Shown: positions 39,275-47,987 of the stretch, in pieces
Layout of the letters: each line of letters opens with the position of its first letter
Position numbering within the stretch: the first letter of the stretch is position 1
Origin: Serratia rubidaea
GTDB lineage: Bacteria > Pseudomonadota > Gammaproteobacteria > Enterobacterales > Enterobacteriaceae
Assembly (NCBI GenBank): GCA_901472405.1
Contig: LR590463.1
Span: 3,286,001-3,350,000 of the forward strand
Length of the DNA: 64,000 bases
Direction of reading: 5' to 3'
Notes under the pieces: model-generated
What the model saw: the letters and a program-made list of their open reading frames with translations, nothing else
What the model was told of the DNA's origin: nothing
Databases searched by the model: none
Position numbers and translations under genes: made by a program

Positions 39275-42200
39275 AACAGGTGAATCGTCTGGCCGACGGC
39301 GGTCGCATCGACCGCAGCCGTCCGCTGAATTTTCGTTTTAACGGCCAGACCCTGCAGGGGTTTGCCGGCGATACCCTGGCCTCGGCGCTGCTGGCCAACG
39401 GCGTGGATATCGTCAACCGCAGCTTTAAATACGGACGCCCGCGCGGCATTGTCGCCGCCGGCGCCGAAGAGCCGAATGCCGTGGTGCAGCTGGGCAGCAC
39501 AGAAGCCAGCCAGGTGCCGAACGTGCGCGCCACCCAGCAGGCGCTATATGAAGGGCTGACGGCGAGCAGCACCAACGGCTGGCCCAGCACCGAACGCGAT
39601 CTGATGGGCGCCGTGGGTAAAATGCTCGGGCGCTTTATGCCTCCCGGCTTTTACTACAAAACCTTTATGAAACCGGCCTCGATGTGGATGACCTGGGAGA
39701 AGTATATCCGCAAGGGCGCCGGGCTGGGGCGCAGCCCGATGGCGCGCGATCCGGATCGCTACGATCATCTTAACCAGCACTGCGACGTGCTGATTATCGG
39801 CGCCGGCCCGGCCGGTCTGGCCGCGGCGCTGGCCGCCGGACGCAGCGGCGCGCGGGTGATGCTGGCGGATGAACAGGAAGAGATGGGCGGCTCGCTGCTC
39901 GACAGCCGCGAACCGTTAAACGACCGCGACGCCGTCGCCTGGGTGGCGGACACCCTGCGCGAGCTGGCGACGCTGGACAACGTACAGCTGCTGCCGCGCA
40001 CCACCGCCACCGGCCGTCACGACCACAACTTTGTCACCCTGCTGGAGCGGCGCACCGACCACCTGGGTGAAACGGCGCCGGACCATCGCGCGCGTCTGCG
40101 TCTGCACCGGGTACGGGCCAAACGCATCGTGCTGGCCAGCGGCGCCCACGAGCGGCCGCTGGTCTACGCCGGCAACGATATTCCCGGCAACTTCGTCGCC
40201 GGCGCCCTCTCCACCTATATTCACCGCTACGGCGTCACGCCGGGCCAGCGTCTGGTGCTGTCGACCAGCAACGACCAGGCCTACTGCGCCGCGCTGGACT
40301 GGCTGGACAGCGGCCGGGAAGTCGTGGCGATCGTCGACGCCAGGGATAACCCGGACGGCGAACTGGTGGCCCAGGCGCGCGCCCGCGGCATCCGCGTACT
40401 CTGCGGCAGCGCGGTGATCGAGGCCCAGGGCGGCTCCCGAGTCAGCCGCGTGCGGGTTGCCCGCATCGACCCGGCCGGTTTCCGGGTGGTGGATCGGGTG
40501 GAAACCCTGAACTGCGACACCGTCGCCAGCTCGGGCGGCTACAGCCCGGTGATTCACCTGGCGGTGCATACCGGCGCGCGGCCGATCTGGCGCGATGAGG
40601 TGCCGGGCTTTGTCGCGCCGCAGGTGGAGGGCATGATCGCCGCCGGCGCGGTAACCGGCGCGTTTACCACCGAACAGGCGCTGCGCGACGGCGCGGCGGC
40701 GGGCCGCCAGGCCGCCGAACAAAGCGGCGGCAAACCGCAGGACATTACACTGCCGGAGGTGGCGAAACGCCGCGACGGCGCGGCGCTGGCGCTGTATCAG
40801 GTGCCGCACGATCTGCCCACCTCCCGGGCGCCGAAGCAGTTTGTCGATCTGCAGAACGACGTCACCGCCGCCGCCATTGAACTGGCGATACGCGAGGGCT
40901 TTGAGTCCATCGAACATATCAAGCGCTACACCGTGATGGGCTTCGGCACCGATCAGGGCAAGCTGGGCAATATCAACGGCATGGCCATCGCCGCCCGCTG
41001 TCTGCGGCGCGCCATCCCCGAGGTCGGCACCACCGTGTTCCGCCCCAACTACACGCCCGTCGCCTTTGGCGCCGTGGCCGGCCGCCACTGCGCCGAACTG
41101 TTCGAACCGGAACGTCACACCGCAATGCATCAGTGGCATCTGGATCGGGGCGCGGAGTTTGAAGAGGTCGGCCAGTGGAAACGCCCGTGGTACTTCCCGC
41201 AGCGCGTCGACGGACGCAGTGAAACCCTGGAAGAGGCCGTGGCCAGAGAGTGCCGCGCCGTGCGTAACGGCGTGGGGATCCTCGATGCGTCGACCCTCGG
41301 CAAGATCGATATTCAGGGGCCGGACGCCCGCACCTTCCTGGAGCGTATCTACACCAACAAGTGGGCGAAACTGGGCTTCGGCCGGGTGCGCTACGGCCTG
41401 ATGTGCAAGGACGACGGCATGGTGATGGATGACGGCACCACCAGCTGCCTCGGGGCGAACCACTTCCTGATGACCACCAGCACCGGCGGTGCGGCGGCGG
41501 TGCTGGAGTGGCTGGAGCTGTGGCATCAGACCGAATGGCCGGATCTGCAGGTGTATTTCACCTCGGTGACCGACCACTGGGCCACCCTCTCCCTGTCCGG
41601 GCCGGAGTCCCGCCGCCTGCTGCAGGAGGTGTGTGATATCGACCTGTCGCGCGACACCTTTAAGTTTATGGACTGGCGCTCCGGCACGGTGGCCGGCGTT
41701 CCGGCGCGTGTGTTCCGCATCTCGTTTACCGGCGAGCTCGCCTATGAGGTGAACGTGCAGGCCAACTACGCGCGCCACGTCTGGGAAGCGCTGTTCGAAC
41801 ACGGTGAAAAGTATGGCCTGACGCCTTACGGCACCGAAACGATGCACGTTCTGCGCGCCGAGAAGGGCTTTATTATCGCCGGCCAGGATACCGACGGCTC
41901 CATGACGCCGGAAGATCTCGGCATGCAGTGGTGCGTGGGCTACGACAAAAGCTTCTCCTGGGTGGGCAAGCGGGCGCTGACGCGCGCCGACACCCGGCGC
42001 ACCGACCGTAAACAGCTGGTCGGCCTGCGGCCGAAAAACCCGCGGGTGGTGCTGGAAGAAGGCGCGCAGATTGTGCTGGATCCCCACCATCCGATCCCGA
42101 TGCCGATGGTCGGCCACGTCACCTCCAGCTACTACAGCCCTACCCTGGACAGCGGCTTCGCGCTGGCGGTAGTGAAAGACGGGCACCAGAAAATGGGCGA

Positions 42201-42297
42201 TACCGTCTGGCTGCCGATGGTCGACGGCCAGATCCATGAGGCCGAAATTGTCAGCCCGATCTTTGTCGATCCCAAAGGAGAGCGCCAAAATGTCTGA
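39271..42297 (+). CDS. soxA: Sarcosine oxidase alpha subunit
   Basis: The 1008-residue alpha subunit starts with a 2Fe-2S-ferredoxin-like fold (FRFNGQTLQGFAGDTLASAL). An NAD-binding flavoprotein domain follows (DVLIIGAGPAGLAAALAAGRS), then a C-terminal aminomethyltransferase (GCV_T) domain that moves the C1 unit to THF. The TLRAEKG-like motif is visible as HVLRAEKGFIIAGQDTDGSM. The products are glycine, methylene-THF and hydrogen peroxide. The frame is intact over 3 kb, unlike several neighbours. Confidence 0.93.
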   Translation: MKQVNRLADGGRIDRSRPLNFRFNGQTLQGFAGDTLASALLANGVDIVNRSFKYGRPRGIVAAGAEEPNAVVQLGSTEASQVPNVRATQQALYEGLTASSTNGWPSTERDLMGAVGKMLGRFMPPGFYYKTFMKPASMWMTWEKYIRKGAGLGRSPMARDPDRYDHLNQHCDVLIIGAGPAGLAAALAAGRSGARVMLADEQEEMGGSLLDSREPLNDRDAVAWVADTLRELATLDNVQLLPRTTATGRHDHNFVTLLERRTDHLGETAPDHRARLRLHRVRAKRIVLASGAHERPLVYAGNDIPGNFVAGALSTYIHRYGVTPGQRLVLSTSNDQAYCAALDWLDSGREVVAIVDARDNPDGELVAQARARGIRVLCGSAVIEAQGGSRVSRVRVARIDPAGFRVVDRVETLNCDTVASSGGYSPVIHLAVHTGARPIWRDEVPGFVAPQVEGMIAAGAVTGAFTTEQALRDGAAAGRQAAEQSGGKPQDITLPEVAKRRDGAALALYQVPHDLPTSRAPKQFVDLQNDVTAAAIELAIREGFESIEHIKRYTVMGFGTDQGKLGNINGMAIAARCLRRAIPEVGTTVFRPNYTPVAFGAVAGRHCAELFEPERHTAMHQWHLDRGAEFEEVGQWKRPWYFPQRVDGRSETLEEAVARECRAVRNGVGILDASTLGKIDIQGPDARTFLERIYTNKWAKLGFGRVRYGLMCKDDGMVMDDGTTSCLGANHFLMTTSTGGAAAVLEWLELWHQTEWPDLQVYFTSVTDHWATLSLSGPESRRLLQEVCDIDLSRDTFKFMDWRSGTVAGVPARVFRISFTGELAYEVNVQANYARHVWEALFEHGEKYGLTPYGTETMHVLRAEKGFIIAGQDTDGSMTPEDLGMQWCVGYDKSFSWVGKRALTRADTRRTDRKQLVGLRPKNPRVVLEEGAQIVLDPHHPIPMPMVGHVTSSYYSPTLDSGFALAVVKDGHQKMGDTVWLPMVDGQIHEAEIVSPIFVDPKGERQNV

Positions 42298-42934
42298 TGT
42301 CGTAAAGATAAGCACCTTTAACAGCCACCCCAAGGCGCAGGTGATGCGCGAATCGCCGCTGGCGCTGTCTTACCGTCATACCGGCCGGCCGGAGGCCGGC
42401 GAACACAGCGGCGTAACGCTGCGCGAGCACCCGTTCCGCGGGCATCTGATTCTGCGCGGCGGCGCCATCGTGCTCGATCAGGCGCTACGCGACGTGCTGG
42501 GGATCGGACTCCCCGGCCAGCCGCTGGGGCTGGTCAGCGGCGACGACGGCGAAAGCAGCATCCAATGGCTGTCGCCGGACGAATGGCTGCTGATCGTGCC
42601 GGAAGGCAGCGAGTTTGACGTGGAGAAACGGCTGCGGGCGGCGCTGGGCGACGCCCACTACGCCATCGTCAACGTCAGCGGCGGCCAGACGCTGCTGGAG
42701 CTGCGGGGGGAAAAAGTTCGCGAGCTGCTGATGAAGTCAGTGGTCTATGACGTTCATCCGGACAATTTCCCCGCGGGCAAGGCGGTGACCACCGTCTTCG
42801 CCAAAACCACCGCGGTGCTGCGCCGGCCCGACGAGACCCGCTGGGAGCTGATCGTCAGACGCAGCTTTGCGGATTACCTCTGGCGCTGGCTGCTGGATGC
42901 CGGGGAAGAGTACGACATTGGCGTTATCCCGTGA
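42290..42934 (+). CDS. soxG: Sarcosine oxidase gamma subunit
   Basis: The 214-residue gamma subunit starts MSDVVKISTFNSHPKAQVM at 42290 with AAAGGAGAG upstream, overlapping soxA by eight bases. It has the GcvT/YgfZ-like fold typical of the subunit (QWLSPDEWLLIVPEG, VNVSGGQTLLELRG). A longer in-frame start at 42236 lies inside soxA and is rejected. Confidence 0.92.
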   Translation: MSDVVKISTFNSHPKAQVMRESPLALSYRHTGRPEAGEHSGVTLREHPFRGHLILRGGAIVLDQALRDVLGIGLPGQPLGLVSGDDGESSIQWLSPDEWLLIVPEGSEFDVEKRLRAALGDAHYAIVNVSGGQTLLELRGEKVRELLMKSVVYDVHPDNFPAGKAVTTVFAKTTAVLRRPDETRWELIVRRSFADYLWRWLLDAGEEYDIGVIP

Positions 42935-42947
42935 CGGAGAACAGAGC

Positions 42948-43811
42948 ATGAGTCGTAATAATGACTGCTGGATCATGACCGCCCAGTGTCCGGGGCGGCT
43001 CGGCACGGTCGATGCGGTGACCGCCTTCCTGCGGGAGAACGATTGCTACATTACCGAACAGAACTCGTTCGACGACCGCGAGTCCGGGCGCTTCTTTATC
43101 CGCACCGAGTTTCGGCCGCCGTCCGGTTTCGACAGCCAGGCCTTTGAGGCGCGTTTCGCACCGCGCGCGGCGAACTTCGAGATGAGCTTCGGGCTGACCG
43201 CGCCCGGACATCGGGTGCCGGTGGTGATTATGGTCTCCCGCACCGATCACTGCCTGAACGACCTGCTGTACCGCTACCGTACCGGCCAGCTGCCGGTGGA
43301 GGTGTGCGCCGTGATCTCCAACCACCGCGATCTGGAACCGCTGGTGGCCTGGCACGGCCTGCCCTACCACTACCTGCCGGTTACCGCCGACACCCGACCG
43401 CAGCAGGAGGCGCAGGTGTGGCGAATCATTGAGGAGACCGGCGCCGAGCTGGTGATTCTGGCGCGCTATATGCAGGTGCTGTCGGACGGCATGTGCCGCC
43501 GGCTGGCGGGCAAGGCGATCAATATTCACCATTCGCTGCTGCCGGGCTTTAAGGGCGCCAAGCCCTACCATCAGGCCTGGGCCAAAGGGGTCAAACTGGT
43601 GGGCGCCACCGCGCACTATATCAACGAGGAGCTGGACGAAGGGCCGATCATCGCCCAGAGCGTGGAGCCGGTAACCCATACCGACTACCCGGAGGATCTG
43701 ATTGAAAAAGGACGAGATATCGAACGCGTAACCCTGGCGCGCGCCGTCAGCTGGCACGTGGAACGGCGGGTATTTCTCTATGAGAACCGCACGGTGGTGT
43801 TCCCGCGCTGA
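42948..43811 (+). CDS. purU: Formyltetrahydrofolate deformylase
   Basis: PurU hydrolyses 10-formyl-THF to formate and THF, which returns THF to sarcosine oxidase. The 287-residue protein has an N-terminal ACT domain (CWIMTAQCPGRLGTVDAVTA) and a C-terminal formyltransferase fold with INIHHSLLPGFKGAKPYHQA (catalytic Asn and His) and the ELDEGPIIAQ Asp. It is the last gene of glyA-soxBDAG-purU, 13 bases after soxG. The housekeeping purU is normally elsewhere, so this may be a second copy. Hairpins follow. Confidence 0.9.
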   Translation: MSRNNDCWIMTAQCPGRLGTVDAVTAFLRENDCYITEQNSFDDRESGRFFIRTEFRPPSGFDSQAFEARFAPRAANFEMSFGLTAPGHRVPVVIMVSRTDHCLNDLLYRYRTGQLPVEVCAVISNHRDLEPLVAWHGLPYHYLPVTADTRPQQEAQVWRIIEETGAELVILARYMQVLSDGMCRRLAGKAINIHHSLLPGFKGAKPYHQAWAKGVKLVGATAHYINEELDEGPIIAQSVEPVTHTDYPEDLIEKGRDIERVTLARAVSWHVERRVFLYENRTVVFPR

Positions 43812-43821
43812 ACCTACACAG

Positions 43822-43846
43822 GCGGCCCTGTCGGGGCCGCTTTGCT
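43822..43846 (+). terminator. Terminator of the glyA-sox-purU operon
   Basis: GCGGCCC(TG)TC(G)GGGCCGC forms a tight G/C stem followed by TTTGCTTT, about 10 bases after the purU stop. Confidence 0.75.
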
Positions 43847-43865
43847 TTCAGGCCGTCCGCGGCGC

Positions 43866-43909
43866 AACGAAAAAACCCCAGGCCGTTTAAAGCCTGGGAT
43901 TTTTGAAAT
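43866..43909. repeat. Left copy of a terminator sequence that flanks the CRISPR-Cas locus
   Basis: The stretch AACGAAAAAACCCCAGGC plus GTTTAAAGCCTGGG is repeated almost exactly at 52800-52842, where it is the terminator of tRNA-Ser. The two copies agree at roughly 38 of 43 positions. It forms a stem CCCAGGC/GCCTGGG with A and T runs, so here it can end transcription of both purU and the CRISPR array. Confidence 0.75.
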
Positions 43910-43945
43910 CCATAAAGATTAATGAGATTTACTCAAAGCAGCACA

Positions 43946-44962
43946 ATTTCAACCCACATATCTACATGGAATACGGCAGGGCCAACCGTCTGCAATCCCT
44001 CATCCCGATTATTTCAATCCACGTGCCTACGTGAGGCACGACGTTCTCAGGCACACTTTCGCGACACATTTCATGATGTTTCAATCCACGTGCCTACGTG
44101 AGGCACGACAGGTATACAATGCCAGCGCGTAGCAGTCGTTGGTGTTTCAATCCACGTGCCTACGTGAGGCACGACAGGCGTACGGCGCCAGCGGCAAAAC
44201 AAACGTGCTGTTTCAATCCACGTACCTGCGTGAGGCACGACACCCGGCCCCGAGAGGGATCAACCGATAAGTGAGTTTCAATCCACGTGCCTGCATGAGA
44301 CACGACGGCGCCCTGGATAACGTCACTCATCAGGTTCTTGTTTCAATCCACGTGCCTGCATGAGGCACGACGACGCGCCAGTTTGTTTTGCTCATGAAAA
44401 TACAGTTTCAATCCACGTGCCTGCATGAGGCACGACGAGGAAGGACAATGAACACTATCGAAATGATCAAGTTTCAATCCACGTGCCTGCATGAGGCACG
44501 ACGCTAGCTGTTCCTCGGACTGGTCCTGATTAGCCATGTTTCAATCCACGTGCCTGCATGAGGCACGACCCCATACGATAACCGCAAAGCTCGTATTGAG
44601 AAGTTTCAATCCACGTGCCTGCATGAGGCACGACACGGCCTGCGCATGCTGAACCCGCTGATATTCACGTTTCAATCCACGTGCCTGCATGAGGCACGAC
44701 AAGATTTTTCACAATGGCCTGCGTCAGTGATGAGTTTCAATCCACGTGCCTGCATGAGGCACGACTATAAATACAGTAAATTTGTGGTGTGAGTTATGGG
44801 TTTCAATCCACGTGCCTGCATGAGGCACGACGCCGCCGGCCACATTGCGCCCGGTGATGTAGATGTTTCAATCCACGTGCCTGCATGAGGCACGACGAGC
44901 ATGGCTAAGCGTAAGAGCAACGAGCAGCGAGTTTCAATCCACGTGCCTGCATGAGGCACGAC
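43946..44962 (-). CRISPR. Type I-C CRISPR array, 16 repeats and 15 spacers
   Basis: The 32-base repeat on the plus strand is GTTTCAATCC-ACGTGCCTGC-ATGAGGCACG-AC. On the transcribed minus strand it ends GGATTGAAAC, as in type I-C. Repeats start at 43946 (degenerate), 44011, 44078, 44144, 44210, 44275, 44340, 44405, 44471, 44538, 44603, 44669, 44734, 44800, 44865 and 44931. Spacers are 33-35 bases. Repeats 44011-44175 carry CCTACGTGAGG, 44210 carries TACCTGCGTGAGG and 44275 has GAGACACG. Those from 44340 on are uniform. Decay at the left end and the adjacent cas2 at the right put the leader at 44963-45145. Confidence 0.97.
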
Positions 44963-45145
44963 TCCCTTATTGCAAGGACTTGTGTAGTCTACCTTTAGCA
45001 AGCATTTTGCGCCAACCCACAGTTAACCAGGCACAGATACACCGCTAATCAACAGACTAGAGAAATTTCTCTTTTATTTCATAGTAATAGTTTCGCGCCA
45101 ACCTGCCAGCCTTTTGGTGAGGACTACAGGTTGGCGGAAGAGAAT
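44963..45145 (-). promoter_or_regulatory. CRISPR leader region
   Basis: These 183 bases between cas2 and the first repeat are AT-richer than the surroundings and should hold the array promoter and the integration signals. GCGCCAAC occurs at 45009-45016 and 45095-45102. A perfect 9-base inverted repeat GCCAACCTG (45097-45105) / CAGGTTGGC (45127-45135) lies just past the cas2 stop and could act as a terminator or a protein site. Confidence 0.7.
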
Positions 45146-45439
45146 TCAGATGATCAAATGATCTTTGAAGATATCAACTGCGGGCTTGGCGCCATGATGT
45201 TCAACTTTGTTTCTCCATTCCTTCCCTAGTCGATAGAAACGTAAACTATCAACCTCTGCATTATAAATGCTGAGGAGTTTGGCTCGAAAATTCACCCACT
45301 GGACAGAATCAATTTCGCATTCAAAAACTGAATATTGCACCCTCACGCCATAATCTAAGCACATTTTAGCTAGCTGTCGGAGTCGACGCGGGCCATCAGC
45401 ATCAGCCAAAGAAACATCATAGGTCACCAAAACCATCAT
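45146..45439 (-). CDS. cas2: CRISPR-associated protein Cas2
   Basis: This 97-residue protein has the Cas2 ferredoxin fold: MMVLVTYDVSLADADGPRRL with the conserved Asp at the first strand end, CLDYGVRVQYSVFECEI, and a C-terminal beta strand. It joins Cas1 as the integrase that inserts new spacers. It is the last gene of the operon, 12 bases after cas1. Confidence 0.95.
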   Translation of the reverse strand: MMVLVTYDVSLADADGPRRLRQLAKMCLDYGVRVQYSVFECEIDSVQWVNFRAKLLSIYNAEVDSLRFYRLGKEWRNKVEHHGAKPAVDIFKDHLII

Positions 45440-45451
45440 TCCGAGAACCTT

Positions 45452-46477
45452 TCAACGATATGTGTAAGGAGGATATACAGCCAAATCACCCCGCAAATGG
45501 CGGGAAAGTAACATAGCCTGCACATGAGGCAATAAACCTATTGCAACCTTTTCTTGTAAAAATGGGTGGATAATTTCTTCTTGCTTTTTAGTTTGCCATG
45601 CTTGGAGAACTAGTTTTCTGGCATCCTCCTTGAGGATCACACCTCCCAATATATCGGTAGTAAAATCCGCTGTTTTCAATTGTTGTCGGTTAATCAATGT
45701 CAGCACTAACCGATCAATAATGGGGGCTCTAAACTCCTCAAGCAAATCCAGCGCCAGACTATCACGCCCCGGCCTTTCAACATGTAAAAAACCAACTTGT
45801 GGATCTAACCCTACGCCTTGCAAAGCGCCGCTGATCTCTTTAGACATGAGCGAATACAAAAATGAAAGCATGGCGTTGACTGGATCACGAGGGGGTCTTC
45901 TGTTCCGGCCATCGAAAACAAAACCGCTGCGACGAGTCAATAATCGATCAAATACACCGAAATAATGGCTTGCAGCCTCCCCCTCTAAACCACGTATCCG
46001 ATTAATATCGGTCTGTACGGCCAGTTCCGCAACAATCTGACGCATCCTATGGGTTGCCACGCGAATATCTGTTTGTTCGCCATAAGTGCGTAAATGACGC
46101 ATCAGTACGACCCGAGACGATTGAATTTTAGCGGCCACCACATTACGAGCGATCGTCGCATCACCATTTTCACTACAACGAAATTGTGCTCTACGTAACA
46201 ACACATTACCCGTTTGCTTACCAACCACCCGAGCTTGGAAGCGGCCAAAGCGATCAAAAAAAGAAAGCTGGGTGCCATTCTCACCACAGAACCCCATTAA
46301 TTGCGGCGACACCATAATATTACCGAAGCAGAAAATATTACCAACGGAATGGATCGGTACTTGCAGCAATTTCTGGCGCTGGCCGTCAATCGACTGCTCG
46401 ATCAATAATGTTTCCCGCTCTTTATGCAGATAAGCACCATCACGATTGATATAAAGACAGTTCTGGAGTTTCTTCAT
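45452..46477 (-). CDS. cas1: CRISPR-associated endonuclease Cas1, type I-C
   Basis: The 341-residue integrase begins MKKLQNCLYINRDGAYLHKE, typical of the I-C group. Metal-binding residues expected for Cas1 are visible: Glu in IRGLEGEAASHYFGVFD, His in GFLHVERPGRDSLALDLLEEFRAP and Asp/Glu in the same segment. With Cas2 it carries out spacer acquisition. The start overlaps the cas4 stop by four bases. Confidence 0.95.
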   Translation of the reverse strand: MKKLQNCLYINRDGAYLHKERETLLIEQSIDGQRQKLLQVPIHSVGNIFCFGNIMVSPQLMGFCGENGTQLSFFDRFGRFQARVVGKQTGNVLLRRAQFRCSENGDATIARNVVAAKIQSSRVVLMRHLRTYGEQTDIRVATHRMRQIVAELAVQTDINRIRGLEGEAASHYFGVFDRLLTRRSGFVFDGRNRRPPRDPVNAMLSFLYSLMSKEISGALQGVGLDPQVGFLHVERPGRDSLALDLLEEFRAPIIDRLVLTLINRQQLKTADFTTDILGGVILKEDARKLVLQAWQTKKQEEIIHPFLQEKVAIGLLPHVQAMLLSRHLRGDLAVYPPYTYR

Positions 46478-47100
46478 TTATCCTCCTCCGCTGAGGAATA
46501 AATCGCCGACACATAGGTAATGGAGGTATCTTGCTGTTGAGCAGGAAGGCATTCATCAAGCAGTGAACAAGACTTGCAGTGCCTTCCGGACTGAGATTTG
46601 GGTGTCTCACCGGAACGCAACAGTTCAGCAACAGAGGCAATAACCGAGAGTGTTCGCTGACGCAGGGCACTATCCAAGGCAATGTCCAGCCGATGCCGAG
46701 TTTGCCAGTACCACACAGCTCCAGTAGCCACCTCTTGTCCTGTCATCTCCTCCAGGCAGAGAGCCTGTGCACAAAGCTGAATAGCATCGCTATCATGACG
46801 CTTTGGCTTACCGCGTTTATACTCTACCGGGGTTAGTGCCCCGGTAGAGAGATCTTTCTCCAACAGATCCAGCTTGCCGGAAAGACCAAGCTGCGGCGCA
46901 CTGACGGGCAAACCACGTTCATACCGTATCCCTTTGCGGGTCTCTGGCTCACCGTGGTCCACACGTTGATGCAGCAATGCTCCCTGTGCTGTCAACCAGT
47001 TATCAGCCCACACTTGCTCATTATGAATCAAGGCACACTGTCTGGGACAAAATGCATAATGCTGCAGTGCGGATAGCGGAATCAGTCGCGTATCAGCCAT
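46474..47100 (-). CDS. cas4: CRISPR-associated exonuclease Cas4
   Basis: The 208-residue RecB-like nuclease has QHYAFCPRQCALIH at the N-terminus (first Cys of the 4Fe-4S cluster), nuclease motifs with Asp and the TPVEYKRGKPKRHDSDAIQL block, and the C-terminal Cys trio in HCKSCSLLDEC. In type I-C systems Cas4 trims prespacers and selects the PAM with Cas1-Cas2. It follows cas7 by five bases. Confidence 0.95.
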   Translation of the reverse strand: MADTRLIPLSALQHYAFCPRQCALIHNEQVWADNWLTAQGALLHQRVDHGEPETRKGIRYERGLPVSAPQLGLSGKLDLLEKDLSTGALTPVEYKRGKPKRHDSDAIQLCAQALCLEEMTGQEVATGAVWYWQTRHRLDIALDSALRQRTLSVIASVAELLRSGETPKSQSGRHCKSCSLLDECLPAQQQDTSITYVSAIYSSAEEDK

Positions 47101-47105
47101 CTTAC

Positions 47106-47987
47106 TTACGCCAGCATAACGTGCAGCGTTACACCACCTGGAATCTGCTCCTCAGTCACACTGATGCGGTAATCGGACAGACTGCGAGCGGGGCCATCGG
47201 TCACACGTTCAATATTGATGGTATCGAAAAGTTTACGAGCAGGGGCATTGCCCAATACGCTGTCGTGCTTGAAAACGTACAGAGCGCAGGCGTTCATTTC
47301 GCCACGAGCGGCTGAGCGATCATGATCAAACATATTAATTAAAGAATCCCAAAAGAGCCTGAGATCGTCCTCACTGAAACCGGTTTGTTGTGCCAAATGC
47401 GCTGAAACATAACCGTGACAACGATATAAACCATAAGGCACAGTATTTTTACGGCCCATCGTACGATTATCACCATCCTGTTTTTGTGCTGCCGCCTCCG
47501 TTGCCACGGCACAGCGAGTAATGGAATGCTCATGCGCTACAATAGGCTCAATGGAGCGGGCAAACGTAAGCTGTACCGGCCCACGAACCTGACCACAGTT
47601 AACACCGGTAGACATCACGGCGCCAAAGGTACGAATGTCATAGAAATTTTTACACATCCATTGGCGAGCCTCATCTACCGCATCCCCTCCCTTGCGTTTT
47701 TTATCATCGCCTTTCAGCAAGTCGGACTTGCCAATCCCTTCATAGGCACGCTCATGGGTTTTATTCAGGATCGCTTTCTCTTTGACGTAAATTTCATAGG
47801 GTGGTATTTCTCCTTTATGCAGGCCGATAAAGTTGCGTACTTTACGTTTCAGACAGACGTCGGTAACCAAGCCTTGGCCAGTTTCTGCATCCACACGAGG
47901 TAAATTGCCCGCATCTGGGTCGCCATTGGGGTTCCCATCCTTGACGTCAAATAACAGAACGAACTCATAGCGATTGTTAAGACTCAT
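47106..47987 (-). CDS. cas7: Cas7 (Csd2), backbone of the type I-C Cascade
   Basis: The 293-residue protein begins with [20 protein letters not shown], the Csd2 signature, and contains [20 protein letters not shown] and [14 protein letters not shown], typical of the subtype. Several copies coat the crRNA spacer. Its start overlaps the cas8c stop by four bases. Confidence 0.95.
   Translation of the reverse strand: MSLNNRYEFVLLFDVKDGNPNGDPDAGNLPRVDAETGQGLVTDVCLKRKVRNFIGLHKGEIPPYEIYVKEKAILNKTHERAYEGIGKSDLLKGDDKKRKGGDAVDEARQWMCKNFYDIRTFGAVMSTGVNCGQVRGPVQLTFARSIEPIVAHEHSITRCAVATEAAAQKQDGDNRTMGRKNTVPYGLYRCHGYVSAHLAQQTGFSEDDLRLFWDSLINMFDHDRSAARGEMNACALYVFKHDSVLGNAPARKLFDTINIERVTDGPARSLSDYRISVTEEQIPGGVTLHVMLA

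Noticed and set aside
17111..43811. Long antisense open frames opposite etfA, dgcB, dgcA, glyA and soxA (some over 500 codons)
   Set aside because: High third-position GC in the real genes creates long frames on the other strand. The real genes have recognisable motifs, and the antisense frames have none.
43985..45048. Open frames across the CRISPR array (for example 44343-44537 and 44765-45001)
   Set aside because: They only translate repeat units and spacers and have no ribosome sites; the recurring SCLMQARGLK-type peptide is the repeat itself.
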